Below are positions 11,962 through 23,972 of a stretch of DNA of 64,000 nt, piece after piece; the first letter of the stretch is position 1, and each line of letters starts with the position of its first letter. A model generated the notes under the pieces. That model saw only the letters and a program-made list of their open reading frames with translations. It was not told where the DNA came from and did not search any database. The stretch comes from Capsicum annuum (lineage: Eukaryota; Streptophyta; Magnoliopsida; Solanales; Solanaceae). Made by a program: the position numbers and the translations under genes. The stretch spans positions 50,252,766 to 50,316,765 of the forward strand of contig NC_061121.1 in assembly GCF_002878395.1 (NCBI RefSeq). The letters run 5' to 3'.

Positions 11962-14507
11962 TGTAACACCCCAAAATCTGATCCCGAGATGTCACACGGT
12001 GCTCAAGACTACGAGTAGCCTTAAGCTAACCCTATTTGTATACTACTGAGCCTAACTCTTATAATAATGGAAATATAGACATTAAAGTCACACTGAATGC
12101 ATAAATTTTCTATAATATCTGAGAATAATCTAAATAAAATATATGAAACATCAAAATGAATAATTTATATCAACACTAGTAGTCTAACAAGCCTCTACTA
12201 CTAATAACTAGAGAGTCACTGGGACAAACCCCCAGCTAACTCGAACTGTATAAAAGAAAATGCTAAAAACTCATAAACTACAAAATCTTAATGGATAGAA
12301 TAGGTCCCCAAACTATGAGGACTCACTAACTGGAATGTAATGGAGATGCTCGAGCTACTCATGCTGCTGATACTGAGCACCTGTACCTATATTATGAGAT
12401 AATGTAGCACATAGATGTATATGTGGATCAGTACTTTGAGGATGTACTGAGTATATGGGGGTGATATGCATAAGTAAAACATCATCTCATAGTCATCATA
12501 TATAAAACAATGCATGCTAAATGTAAATGACTCGCATAAGCTGGATTGTCTGAAATAATGAAAATAATAGTCATGAATAACAAATCAAACTTTGTGAATC
12601 TAGTGAGTCATAACATTTAGTTCTAAAAGTTATAATCGCATTCTCCCCTTTTAAACCATTCTAAGTGTAGAAGGACTCACTAATAAATCAAAAATCTGAA
12701 AGCTAAAATTTGAAGCTACTATCTTTTCTATAAGGTATAATCTGAGTAAAACTTGTGAGCCTTTACACTTAGTTTTCTAAAAGCTTTTCCCATTCTAAAA
12801 TTTGTAGTTTGTATGACTTAAAACTTTAGGGAAAATACTTTATCTGAAAAGATGTATATCTTATACTAGCACGGAGAAATACTTTAAAATTGTTTTTCAA
12901 GGGATGTTCTCTTAACTGTCATAAACCATGCGAGCTACATGGAGTCCAACATCTCATCCTCCTATAGAAGAAACCTCACATTGGGTACAGGTGTCATACT
13001 CTTTCCTGAAAGTATAACCTTAGCTAAAGTGATCACCATCTCAGCCCACTATGGGATCTGAATCTGAATCCTATGATGGCACGTAGTTTTGGGGAATGAT
13101 ACTTTAGAATCATACCCAACTCAATGCTAAATACTACTCTTTTTTATTTGCTACGCTTATCTTGTGGAAATCCACTTTAAATCTCGCATAAGGGTTATTT
13201 ATGAAACCAGTTATGCGTTTATCTAAATAAATTTGTAAGTGAAGCTATATTGCTTTCTATAATCTGCAATAAATCTATAAAGTGGATTCAAAAACTTATC
13301 TGAGGATCAAAAGATCAAAACTTTACAGAAAATCTAAAATAATCATCTCATAGGACGCTTAAAGCATCATCATTCTCAAAATCTCAACATATAAACTTGG
13401 AACTTAACAACCCATATATCAAACTCATGTAAAAGCATCATAATAATCATGCTTGATAATGAAAACAATGAAAATTCATCTCAAAATCTGGAAATTTCTG
13501 CAATAAGCATGCAAAAATGAAAATAGACATGCAATTCAACTTATAATTCTCTTAAAATCTCATAATCTTGTAAATGGCAACATTAGGTATGAACCCTAAT
13601 TTCAAATTCATGGAAAATCACAGAAAATCAAATTACTTTGTAATTTAAAACAAGTTTTGGGCACAAAGATGAAAGAAGTATCCTTGTTCATAACCCCACA
13701 TACCTTAATTGATGCTTAGATGAAGAAACCTTGAATCTTGAATTCCTGTTGAGTTCTTGATGATGGGTTCTTGATGTTCTTTCTTTTGAAATCCTCTATT
13801 TGGACTTTCTTGGAGAATCAATGGAGGATTTTTGATTCCTTGTAGAATAAACTCTGGGTTTCTAGGGTTTTGATTTTGAAGAGGATGATGAATAATGAGC
13901 ACAATAGTCTTAGGATTTGATTAATCTTGTGTTTTGGATGGATTGGGGGCTTGGGAATTGTCACAAACACCCTTTTAAAATGCCTAAAAGAAGCTGAAAA
14001 AATGTAGCTGGGTCCCAATTTAATGGGCCACCACGATGCGCCACAATCACGGTGGCTCACTAGAAAAAGGACGAATGTGAATTGAGTTCCCTCCGCGACG
14101 CGCCACCATCGTGGAGCCCCTATGTTTGCCATTTCAACCACTGGCGCAACACGCTAGTATCGCGGAGTGACACTGAAAACTTTCAAGCGAAAAATTGGGC
14201 CTCTCCGTGATGCACCCAAATTGCGGAGTCTAACTGGAATTTGACAATTATGATTTTACATTTCTTCGCGATGCGCTAAGGACCCAAATCACGGTGTTTT
14301 ATGATAGGAACTCAAAATAGCCATAACTTCTTACTCGGTTATCGAATATAGGCAAATTTTATATCTTTAGAAAGCTTATTCAATTTTTCGCACAATGGGA
14401 GGTCTAAATCTAAAGAATTCCACACGAAAAAAATAATATTCACTTTGGATGCTCTCCCTTAACATTCTAGGGACGAATCTAAGCTAAGAAAATTTCGGGG
14501 TATTATA
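11962..14507 (-). mobile_element. Element A 3' LTR
   Basis: In plus orientation it begins TGTAACACCCC and ends GGGGTATTATA; the expected terminal CA is changed to TA. It is 2,546 bases long. In minus-strand reading order, a CG-rich repeat block (14030-14300; four imperfect units built on ccgcgatgcgcc...atcgcggag) lies upstream of a TATA-like ttttaaaa (13973-13980). The rest is AT-rich and non-coding; the open frames at 13705-13902 and 13818-14141 overlap this promoter zone and are not called. Confidence 0.9.
13973..13980 (-). promoter_or_regulatory. TATA-like box in the element A LTR
   Basis: ttttaaaa, just downstream (minus-strand sense) of the CG-rich repeat block, where an LTR U3 promoter is expected. 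It is inferred from position and sequence only. The equivalent site in the right (5') LTR near 21535 is degraded. Confidence 0.35.
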
Positions 14508-14510
14508 ATA

Positions 14511-14520
14511 TCTCCCCCTT
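14511..14520 (-). other. Element A polypurine tract
   Basis: The minus strand reads aagggggaga immediately before the 3' LTR, the expected plus-strand primer position. The same sequence occurs in element B at 26496-26505. Confidence 0.75.
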
Positions 14521-14699
14521 GGGAACATTTGTCCTAAAATGTGGCTAGTTAAGCTGGAATTACTGAGGAATCTGAGGCTATAAACTATCATGCACAACTG
14601 AAATAAATTGAATGACTGAATCTCAATTATAATGAGCTACTGAACTGATCTGAAAGTGCATGAATTCTCATGAAATTAACTATATAGCTGAATTTGAGA

Positions 14700-15225
14700 A
14701 TGAGGAAAGGAACTAAACGAAGGAAGCTATTACCTTCAGTTGAATTTGAGTTCTTGGAGAAAAGATGAGGATACTTGGTACACATGTCAGCTTTCGTTTC
14801 CCAAGTATCACCCTCAACGGACTGATTTCACTACAGGTCTTTGAACAAGGGAACTTCTTTGTTCCTTAGTCTACGAATCTGACGATCAAGAATCTCTCCT
14901 GGAACTTCTTTATAAGAAAGGCTATTCTGAATATCTGTATCCTCTAGAGGAACTACAACAGCTGAATCATCCATGCATTTCTTTAACAAGGACACATGGA
15001 ACACCGAATGAACTGAGGACAAATCTGCAGGTAGCTCAAGCTCATACACTACTTTCCCAACACGACTCAAAATATGAAATGGACCAACATAGCGGGGACG
15101 AAGTTTCCCCTTCTTGTAAAATCTCTTCACCCCTTTCATGGATGAAACTTTCAAATACACTAGATCATCAACCTTAAACTCAAGATCTCTTCTTCTTACA
15201 TCTGCATAAGATTTATGATGACTCT
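14700..15225 (-). pseudogene. Element A integrase C-terminus, chromodomain-like
   Basis: An open stretch reads YLKVSSMKGVKRFYKKGKLR, PRYVGPFHILSRVGKVVYEL, LPADLSSVHSVFHVSLLKKC and SYKEVPGEILDRQIRRLRNK, then stops at about 14831. In another frame SVEGDTWETKADMCTKYPHLF continues toward 14710, which resembles the WE.E..M...YP end of chromovirus integrases. The tail is about 150 codons, as in related elements, so little is missing apart from the frame break. Confidence 0.75.
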
Positions 15226-16080
15226 AGGCTACTTTCATTCTCTCTCTAATTAATTGAAATTTCTCCATGGCTTCAAACACCATGTTTGGCCCAATCAAAG
15301 TGGCCTCACTAACTTCGAACCAACCAACTAGCAATCTACATCTCTGCCCATGAATGCTAGCATGATAACTATTATTGTAAGCAAACTCAATTAACGACAA
15401 ATGTTTATCCCAACTACCTTTGAAATCAAGAATGCAAGATCTCACCATATCTTCTAAAGTCTGAATGGTCCTTTCTGCCTGACCATCTGTCTGCGGATGA
15501 AAAGCTAAACTGAGATGAACTTAGGTACCAAGACCCTTTTAAAAAGCTCTCTAAAACTGAGAGGTAAACTGAGTACCCTTATCTGAGATGATAGACAAAG
15601 GAAATCCATGCAATCTAACCATCTCTCGAATATAAAACTTAGCATAATCTTCAGCCGTATAGGACGTGTGAACTAGCAAGAAATGCGCTGACTTAGTTAA
15701 TCTATCTACAATAACCTAAATCAAATCATGGTGATGATGCGAATGGGGTAAACCAGTCATAAAATCCATAATCACCTTTTCCCACTTCTAAGTAGGGATT
15801 CCAAACTCTTGCAATGTACCACCAGGCCTTTGGTGCTCTACCTTAACCTATTGACAAGTTGTATACTTAGCTACGAACTCTGCTATATCTCTCTTCACAC
15901 CACTTCACCAATAGAGTCATGGTACATCTTGGTAGCATCGAGATGAATAGAATACCGTGCACCATGCACTTCCACCATAATTCGCTGCCTCAAATCATCA
16001 ACATAAGGCACACACAATCTATTTTGGTATCTCAACACGCCATCTCTCCCTTGGGATAAAACCTTTACCTTTTAGTCTTT
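15226..16080 (-). pseudogene. Element A integrase core, heavily interrupted
   Basis: Across several frames I can read [64 protein letters not shown] and [20 protein letters not shown]. The three acidic positions of the DDE triad (in MDF, ISDKG and QAER) are therefore still encoded, although stops separate them. The zinc-binding segment toward 16000 is poorly preserved. Confidence 0.75.
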
Positions 16081-17500
16081 AACTGAGTCCTTTAGTTTGA
16101 CTAAACTAGAATCCATATCTTGCTTCTTCTTCACTTCCGAAACTAGGGAAGATTCGGAACTACTCCGAATCCAAACATTTCTCTCAACCAAATCAACTAA
16201 TCTAACTCCTAATCTAGCTAAACGATGAACTTCTTGAGCTAACTCTTTATTATCATCATCCACATGAGCAACACTGTCCATTGACAATCTACTAAGGGCA
16301 TCTTCCACTACATTGGCCTTTCTCGGCTGATACAACACACTCATATCATAATCCTTTAACAACACCAACCACCTTCTCTAACGGAGATTCAACTCCATCA
16401 GAGTAAACACATACTGTAAAATTTTATGATTCGTAAACACATCAATGTACATACCATACAGATAATATCTCCAGATTTTCAAAGTAAACACCATAACATC
16501 TAATTTAAGATCATGGGTTGGGTAGTTCTTCTCATGAGGCTTAAGTTGTCTAGAGGCATAGGCAATGATCTTACCTCTCTGCATCAACAAACAACCCAAA
16601 ACAACTCTGGAGGCATCAAATACACCAAAAAACCATCTGTACCATCGGGTAATATGCTAGAACTGGGGCTGAAGTGAGTTGAGTCTTCAACTTCTGAAAA
16701 CTCTTCTCACAGGAATCTGACCACTGGAACTTAACTTTCTTTTGGGTAAATATAGACATAGGAGATGCAATAGATGAGAAGCCCTTGAAAAAACGTATGT
16801 AATAACCAGCTAGAACCAAGAAACTCCTAATGTCTGACGAAGAGATAGGTCTAGGCTAATTTCTCACGACTTCTGTCTTTTGGCGATCAACTCTAATGCC
16901 ATCGACGGAAACAATATGATCAAGAAAAGCTACTGATCTTAGCCAAAATTCACACTTGCTGAACTTGGCGAACAACTAGTGATCTCTAAGAGTTTTCAAC
17001 ACAATTCTAAGATGGTCTGCATGATCATCCTCACTACGAGAGTAGACAAGGATATCATCTATAAATACTATGACAAACATGTCTAGATACTATTTGAACA
17101 CTCTGTTCATAGCCCGAAGGACATGACTAGAAATTCAAAATAACCATAACGGGTTTTGAAGGTTGTCTTTGGAATATCAAATTCCCTCACTTTAAGCTGA
17201 TGATAGCCGGATCTAAGGTCTATCTTTGAAAAATAACTGGCACCTTAGCTTTGGTCAAATAAGTCATCAATTCTAGGAAGAGGATATTTGTTCTTGACTG
17301 TGACCTTATTTAGCTGACGATAGTCAATGCACATACGTAAAGAACCATCTTTCTTTCGCACGAATAGGACGGGAGAGCCCTATAGAGAAACACTAGGCCT
17401 TATGAAACCTTTATCTAGAAGATCTTTGAGTTTCTTGTTCAACTCTCTAAGCTCTACAGTAGCCATACGGTATAGAGGGATATAAATAGGCTGAGTATCA
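16081..17500 (-). pseudogene. Element A reverse transcriptase and RNase H
   Basis: RT reads [78 protein letters not shown], then after a break [26 protein letters not shown] (FIDD at 17054-17065) and CEFWL. About a dozen codons around the usual TNAPAVFMDL are missing at 17115-17130, which shifts the frame. RNase H follows with [39 protein letters not shown] and [11 protein letters not shown], then DYDMSVLYQPRKANVVEDAL. There are multiple stops, so it is non-functional. Confidence 0.85.
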
Positions 17501-18090
17501 GGAAAAATGTCAATACAAATTCTATCTCTCTATCGAGAGGTACCACTGGGAGATCTTCCAGAAAAACATCAGGAAACTCATTGACTATATTGACTGACTG
17601 AATTGGAGTCTCAGACTTAGTGTCTTTAACTCGAACAAGATGATAAATACATCCTTTGGAGATCAACTTTCTAGCTTTAAGATAAGATATGATATGACTT
17701 TTGGGGGACACTGAATTACCTGACCACTCAAAGACTGACTCGTCTGGGAACTGAAACTTCACCACACAGGTGCGATAATCTATAGAGGCATAACAGGAAT
17801 GGAGCCAATCCATACCAAGAATAAGATCAAAATCAACCATGTCTAACTCTATCAAATCTACGAACATGACTTTATGAAAGACAGTGATAAGACACTTTTT
17901 ATAGATTTGTTTAGTGACAACTGAATCAACCACTAGAGTAGAAACCAAGAAAGGTTCAGGGATCTTTTCAGAACTTATCTCAAAATTTACTGCAACTAAT
18001 GGGGTCACATAAGAGAAACTTGACACAGGGTTTAAAAACACATAAACATCAAAATGAAAGACATGGAGCATACTAGTAACAACATCTGGG
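17501..18090 (-). pseudogene. Element A aspartic protease and linker
   Basis: The open frame includes [78 protein letters not shown] and [11 protein letters not shown], then [20 protein letters not shown] leading into RT. The segment normally reading Asp-Pro-Gly before the Ser-Tyr-Val here reads [10 protein letters not shown], so the catalytic Asp appears replaced by Asn. The frame shifts near 17510 at the RT junction. Confidence 0.75.
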
Positions 18091-19289
18091 GAATTTTTCT
18101 GCTCCTGGATGGTAAAGCATAGAACTGATTCTGGTGCTAACCACCGCCGGTACTGAATGATGCACCATGAGGAGGAGCTGGGCGACCTAAAGGAGTTGGT
18201 TCACTAATAGACTGAGTTTGGGGACAAATATCTCTATTTTTCTGCTTAGCATGTAGGCAATCTTTAATTCCATGACTTGAATTTCCACAACCAAAACAAC
18301 CCTTCTATCCACCCAAGCATTTGCTGGGATGATTTCTACCATACTTAGCACAAGGAGGATAACAAGGCCTCCTACTTACTCTATTCTGAGATCTGGACAT
18401 AGAAAACTTACCCTACTACTCCTGTCTACGGCTGGGAGCAGGAGCACTAGCTGAAGAAGGTGCAGACATAGATGAAATATTTTGAAACTGAGGATGATTC
18501 CCTCCTTGAGACCTGGTCTGACCATAATCAAACTGCCCGGTTCTAGCTTTCTTATTTTCCCTCTTACTTTCCCTCAACTTCTCTACCTCAATCTATTGAG
18601 CATGCATCATTAATCTAGCAAGATCTATGTCCCCAATAAGCATGGAAGTCCTACACTCCTTCACCAATCTAGACACTCTAGTTATGAACTTAGTTATACT
18701 TGACCTAGGGTCAGCCATCTGATCAGGGGAATACTTAGACAACTGGTTGAACTTAAGGCAATAATCCTTCACCATCATTGAGTCCTGCCTCAGGTTCATG
18801 AACTCTTCTATCTTAGCTTTCCTAATCTCACATAGGAAGGCCTTATCTAAAAATATATCTTGAAACATCTGCCAAATCATGGGAGCTGTATTCTCTCTTC
18901 TACTTTTCTTCCACATCACTACCCAGTCATATCCAACATCCTTTAGCCTTTAGGATACCAGTTCTACACTCTCCTATTTAGAAACATACATAATTTGGGT
19001 GATCTTCTTCACCTCATCAAGATACAACTATGGGTCCTCACCTACCTTCGACCCAAAGAGCTCTGGCAGGTTCATTCTCATAAAACCCAAATTTTGGCTG
19101 TATTTAGGTCCCCATCTTACTGAGGTGGGACTGCAGCCTGATGGTTGCCTTGAACATTAGCTGTCATATCTTAGGCTAGCGCCTAAAATATAGCTCAAAC
19201 TCTGCATGAGACACATTCTTATTCAAAGGATCTACAGGTTGAGGTGGCTGATTATCATTTCTGTGGGCATTAGCTCGATGAGGAGGCAT
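18091..19289 (-). pseudogene. Element A gag with intact zinc knuckle
   Basis: The start is placed at the minus-strand ATG 19289, where MPPHRANAHRNDNQPPQP begins; MPP plus basic residues is the usual chromovirus gag start. Stops follow, then an open frame (18593-18919) reads FLDKAFLCEIRKAKIEEFMN, LRQDSMMVKDYCLKFNQLSK, YSPDQMA and LARLMMHAQ, the retrotransposon gag domain. A CX2CX4HX4C zinc knuckle, CFGCGNSSHGIKDC, is intact at 18257-18297 on the same strand. Confidence 0.8.
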
Positions 19290-19480
19290 GATCAACTGTC
19301 ACGTAAAAGCATAATTTAAAAAAAAATAGAGATACAGTAAGCATAATAGATCATGAAAGAAAGAGATGATTTCCTAAGAACGTTTCGTAGCCTTTTGCTC
19401 ATAAATGTGGCGCGCTTCACACCCATGACCAAGAATCTACATAACGCGGCTTATCTGACTTCCTAGGACTCTTAAAAACC

Positions 19481-19497
19481 TTAGGCTCTAATACTAA
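19481..19497 (-). other. Element A primer-binding site
   Basis: The minus strand reads ttagtattagagcctaa three bases after the 5' LTR. This is a decayed form of TGGTATCAGAGCC, the site complementary to the 3' end of initiator tRNA-Met used by many plant LTR elements. Confidence 0.7.
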
Positions 19498-19500
19498 GTT

Positions 19501-22018
19501 TGTAACACCCTAAAATCTGATCCCGAGATTTCACACGATGCTCAAGACTATGAGTAGCCTTAAGCTAACCCTAACTGTATACTACTGAGCATAACTCTTA
19601 TAATAATGGAAATATAGACATAAAAATCACACTGAATGCAGAAATTGTCTATAATATCTGAGAATAATCTAAATAAAATATCTAAAACATCAAAATGAAT
19701 AATTTGTATCAACACTAGTAGTCTGACAAGCCTCTACTACTAATAACTAGAGAGTCACTGGAACACCCCTAGCTAACTCGAACTATCTAAAATAAAATGC
19801 TAAAAACTCATAAACTAATAAATTGCAAAATCTGAATGGATAGAATAGATCCCTGAACTATGAGGAGTCACCGATTGGAATGAAGATGGAGATGCTCGAG
19901 CTACTCAGCGGCTAATACTGAGCACCTATACCTACATTATTAGATAATGTAGCACATAGATGTTTATATGGATCAGTACTTTGAGAATGTACTGATGTTT
20001 ATATGGATCAGTACTTTGAGAATGTACTGAGTATATGGGGGTGATATGCATAAGTAAAACATCATCTCATAGTCATCATTTATAAAACAATGCATGCTAA
20101 ATGTAAATGACTCACATAAACTGGAATGTCTGAAATACTGAAAATAATAGTTATGAATAACAAATCATACTTTGTGAATCTAGTGAGCCATAACATTAGT
20201 TCTAAAAGTTGTACTCGTATTTTGCCCTTTTAAACCATTTCGTCTAAGTGTAGAAGGACACACTACTGAATCTAAAATCTGAAATCTAAATCTACTATCT
20301 TTTCTGTAAGGTATAATCTGAGTAAAACTTGTGAGCCTTTACATTTAGTTTTCTAAAAACTTTTTCCGTTCTAAAATCTTTAGTCTGTAAGCCTTAAAAC
20401 TTTAGGAAAAATACTTTATTTGAAAAGTTGTATGTCTATTACTAGAAGGGAGAAATACTTTAAAATTGTTCTGCAAAGGAGGTTCTCTTAACCAACATAA
20501 ACCATGTGAGCTACATGGAGTCCAATGTCTCGTCCTCCTATGGAAGAAACCTCACGTTGGGAAGGGGTGTCATACTCTTACTGAGGAGTATAACCTCAGC
20601 TAAAGTGATCATTATCTTATCCCTCTATGGGCTCTAAATCTGAATCCTATGGTGGCACGTAGTTCTAGAGCATGAGACCTTGGAATCATACCCAACTCAA
20701 TGCTAAATACTACTCTTTTTTATTTGCTACGCTTATCTTGTGGAAATCCACTTTAAATCTCGCATAAGGGTTATTTATGAAACCAGTTATGCATTTATCT
20801 GAATAAATCTGTAAGTGAAGCTATATTGCTTTCTGTAATCTGTAATAAATCTGTAAAGTGGATTCCAAAACTTATCTAAGGATCAAAAGATCAAAATTTT
20901 ATAGAAAATCTGAAATAATTATCTCGCATCATAATTCTGAAAATCTCAATATATAAACTTGGGGCTTAGCAACCTATATATCAAACTCATGTAAAAGCAT
21001 CATAATAATCATACTTGATAATAAAAATAATGAAAATTCATCTTGAAATCTAGAAATTTCTGCAATAACCATGCAAATATGAAAATAGACATGCAATTCA
21101 ACTTATAATTCTCTTGAAATCTCATAATCTTGTAAATGGCAACATTGGGTATGAATCGTAATTTCAAATTCATGGAAAATCATAGAAAATCAAATAACTT
21201 TGTAGTTTAAAACAAGTTTTGGGCATAAGAATGTAAGGAGTATCCTTGTTCATAACCCCACATACCTTAATTGATGCTTAGATGAAGAAACCTTGAATCT
21301 TGGATTTCTATTTAGTTCTTGATGATGGGTTCTTGATGTTGTTGCTTTTGAAATCCTCAATTTGGAGCTTTCTTGAGGAATCTATCGAGGATTTTGATTC
21401 CTTGTAGAATAAGCTCTTGGTTTCTAGGGTTTTGATTTTGAAGAGGATGATGAATAATGAGCACAATAGGCTTAGGATATGACTAATCTTTTGTTTTGGA
21501 CGGATTGGGGGCTTGGGAATTGTCCAAAATACCCTTTTGAAATGCCTAAATTAAACTAGAAAAATGTAGCTGGGTCTCAATTTAATGGGCCACCGCGACA
21601 TGGTACAATCACGGTGGCTCACTGGAAAAAGGACGAGTGGTAATTGGGTTCCCTCTGCGATGCGCCAGAATCACGGAGTGACACTGGAAATTGCCAAGAG
21701 AGAAATTAGGCCTCTCTGCGACCTGCTAAAATTGTGGAATCACACTAAAAATTGACTATTATGATTTTATGTTTCTCCGTGATGCACTAAGGACACAAAT
21801 CACGGTGTTTTACGATAGGAATTTAAAATAGCCATAACTTCTTAATTGGTTATCAAATTTAGCCGAATTTTATATCGTTGGAAAGATTATTAAATTTTCC
21901 ACATAATGAGAGGTCTAAATCTGAAGAATTCCACATGAAAAATAATAATATTCACTTTGGAAGCTCTCCCTTAACATTCTAGGGATGAATCTAAGCTAGA
22001 AAAGTTTGGGGTGTTACA
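19501..22018 (-). mobile_element. Element A 5' LTR
   Basis: Begins TGTAACACCC and ends GTGTTACA in plus orientation; 2,518 bases. It matches 11962-14507 along its whole length, with the same CG-rich block at about 21590-21810. It differs by a 35-base tandem duplication (19960-19994 and 19995-20029) absent from the other LTR. Bases after 22018 are the cttaa target copy and CACTA exon sequence. Confidence 0.9.
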
Positions 22019-22450
22019 CTTAAAGCATATAATCCCAACAAAGGTCGTCCAGGAGGTTCAATTGTCAAAGGGTATTTGGAAGCAGAAAGTCTTACGTTCT
22101 GTTCATGATATATGAAGAACATCTTAACTATGTTTAATTTATCAACTCGAAATAACAATGAATCCATGTCAAATGGTGAGATGTTTATCTTTGAATATAG
22201 TGGGCAAACAAAAGGGGCTTCAAATGGAGGAAATAGGGTACCTCATGATGAGTTCAATCAAGCATGTATTTATCTTCTTCAAAATTGTGAAGAGATTTCA
22301 TAATACAGGGAGTAAGTCTCTTTTTACTTCTAATATAATTTGACATTAATATAATTCTGTTAATCTCAACTAATGCAAACTGCAGGGAATATATGAGACA
22401 GATTGAAGGTACTACGAACGCCATAGTTGTTGCTACCAAAATACTTTAGT
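22019..22450 (+). pseudogene. CACTA transposase, C-terminal exons after element A
   Basis: After one copy of the 5-bp duplication is dropped, 11944-11961 joins 22024 in frame to give YLR-stop-LKAYNPNKGRPGGS, then IVKGYLEAESLTFCS, a TGA where the family has Arg (22107-22109), YMKNILTMF, MFIFEYSGQTKG, HDEFNQACIYLLQNCEEIS and YRE. A second intron follows (22312-22385, GTAAGT...TGCAG), and splicing joins YRE to EYMRQIEG in frame. The last exon stops at TAG 22448-22450, inside the subterminal zone of the transposon. The gene is therefore traceable to its end, although broken by several stops. Confidence 0.75.
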
Positions 22451-22478
22451 GGCGACTTTTTGTGCCATTAAAAACCAA

Positions 22479-22491
22479 ATTTCTTGTAGTG
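22479..22491 (+). repeat. 3' terminal inverted repeat of the CACTA element
   Basis: Reads atttcttgtagtg, the exact reverse complement of CACTACAAGAAAT, which is a typical plant CACTA terminus. The three bases after it (acc) would be the 3-bp target duplication, but the left partner is not recognisable. Confidence 0.8.
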
Positions 22492-22775
22492 ACCCTCAGA
22501 TGGTTTGCGGATCGTATTAGTAATATTGTTCGCAGATCTTCCATATGTAGTTGTGGAATTGGATAATGGATTCTAACTATACTCTACCACTGATGAAATA
22601 CTCGCTCAGGTTCTAAATATAGCTCAACCAATTCTTTTTCCCTTGCCAGTCCGATGTATAAATTACACCTGCAAAAGTCAGCCGCTAAGATCAAGTTGTC
22701 AATACTCAAATATTATTATCAAAAGAAAATATTCATAAAATTACTAATTACTTGAGTCCCTGGCAACGAAGCTAA
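22492..22775 (-). other. Athila-like leader with primer-binding site
   Basis: The plus-strand text agtccctggcaacgaagcta (22755-22774) is the reverse complement of a decayed TGGCGCCGTTGCCGGGGA, the tRNA-Asp-type primer site typical of Athila/Tat elements. It lies just inside the LTR that starts at about 22776. The remaining approximately 260 bases, down to the CACTA end, would be leader and possibly the first gag codons; I recognise no protein in them. Confidence 0.6.
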
Positions 22776-23972
22776 AAATTTATTGTGGCCTACCACACAC
22801 ACAAGTATACGTGGTCGTACAAGTAATATAATGACTCTAAAGAGCTGGATGTCGAACCCATAGGGACTACTTGTTTAGCAATTTACTTAACTTTAGTTTC
22901 TGACAATATTTCAATCAAGTTTTGTAAGGCACCAAAGAGTTTTTAAATGTTTTGTAACTAATAAAAAGTAAGAGAGTAATCAAAGGTAGCAATAGCAACA
23001 TAGACAAAGATATAATCAATACGAGAGGAAATTCTAGGGTTAAGGCACTCTAAACAATCACATAAATCATTGTCCTTCTTGTTGGTCAGGTTGGTTATCA
23101 AGTTGTTGATTCACAGGGTTAACAATACAATTATCGTCTTTCATACCTCTAATCATCTACCTAAAAGGATATCACAACTACATCATTGAGCAGGGATGCA
23201 ATAATCTATTTAAGATGCTTTACATTCACTTTCTGTAGTTGAACCAAACAAGATATTCTAGGAATAGTCCTATCCTAGCCGCGAATTCAAATCTTTCGTT
23301 ATTAAAAAGATAAAAACTTGCTCCTTAAACCCTTTGATCTATCCTAGTGATTCTCCTTTCGGGTTTACAAAAGGATTAAACATGTATTTCAATGGTTGCC
23401 GGTCATCAAAAGTAAGAAAAAGAGATTAAGAATAATCCATATAATAAATCAACGTTTAACCAACTCTAAGAATAACGAAATACAATCATGTGTTCGGCCT
23501 CAACACCAGAACAAGGAAATTTAGCCACTTGTGTTCATAATCGACATCCGTGAAATAGAAATAATCATACCAAATTCAAATTAAGAGAGTTGAATGATGA
23601 AATAACCCTAAAACAAAACCCTCATATGCTTTTCCTTTCCTAGACGTATGCAAAAATATCGACCAAAATATTACAAGTGTTCATTTTATAGTTTTGCTGG
23701 AATACATGATTTTAACACATTGTTGTGACACGTCCTTATTGCAGTGACTAAGGGGTATGGTACACTAATATTACACATGCTTACTGGAATTTTCCACTTG
23801 ATAATAAACCACCAATGTGCGACGCCCTTATCGTGGTGACTAAGGGGTGTGGCACACTACTGTGTTAGCTTCTTCCTTTCCAGCTCAATGTGTGTTCTCC
23901 TTCTTCTGGACTTTGTCCTATGCTTTCCAAGCCTTATTCCTCTCTCTTTATGCTCACCATGTTTCTCCTAAT
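22776..23972 (-). mobile_element. Athila-like 5' LTR, part left of element B
   Basis: Sequence such as cacacacaagtatacgtggt and gatgtcgaacccatagggac next to a tRNA-Asp primer site is the standard 3' edge of Athila-type LTRs, here on the minus strand. The LTR is interrupted at 23972 by element B and resumes at 34181-34186. No coding content is seen; 23847-24047 is an open frame by chance across the junction. Confidence 0.6.

Larger units (their letters stand above)
11962..22018 (-). mobile_element. Element A: complete chromovirus LTR retrotransposon
   Basis: A 10,057-base minus-strand Ty3/gypsy element. It is flanked by the perfect 5-bp duplication cttaa (11957-11961 and 22019-22023). It has two LTRs (11962-14507 and 19501-22018), a polypurine tract next to the left LTR, a primer-binding site next to the right LTR, and gag, protease, reverse transcriptase, RNase H and integrase in that order on the minus strand. 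Integrase at the end of pol and chromodomain-like terminal words put it in the chromoviruses. All genes carry stops or frameshifts. By eye the first 228 bases of the two LTRs differ at about 14 positions (about 6 percent). Confidence 0.95.
6145..22491 (+). mobile_element. CACTA (En/Spm-type) transposon, split by element A
   Basis: The right end is well defined: the last 13 bases are the reverse complement of CACTACAAGAAAT, preceded by a 'tttagtggcgac' subterminal motif. The left end is inferred from the same subterminal word, 'ggtttttagtggcgac', at about 6146 and further gtggcgac-like copies to 6385; a clean CACTA terminus is not visible there. Without the inserted 10.06-kb retrotransposon and its duplicated target site, the element is about 6.3 kb. 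It carries a TNP2-type transposase pseudogene on the plus strand. It lies inside a minus-strand Athila-like element, with gag on the left and leader and LTR on the right. Confidence 0.8.
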
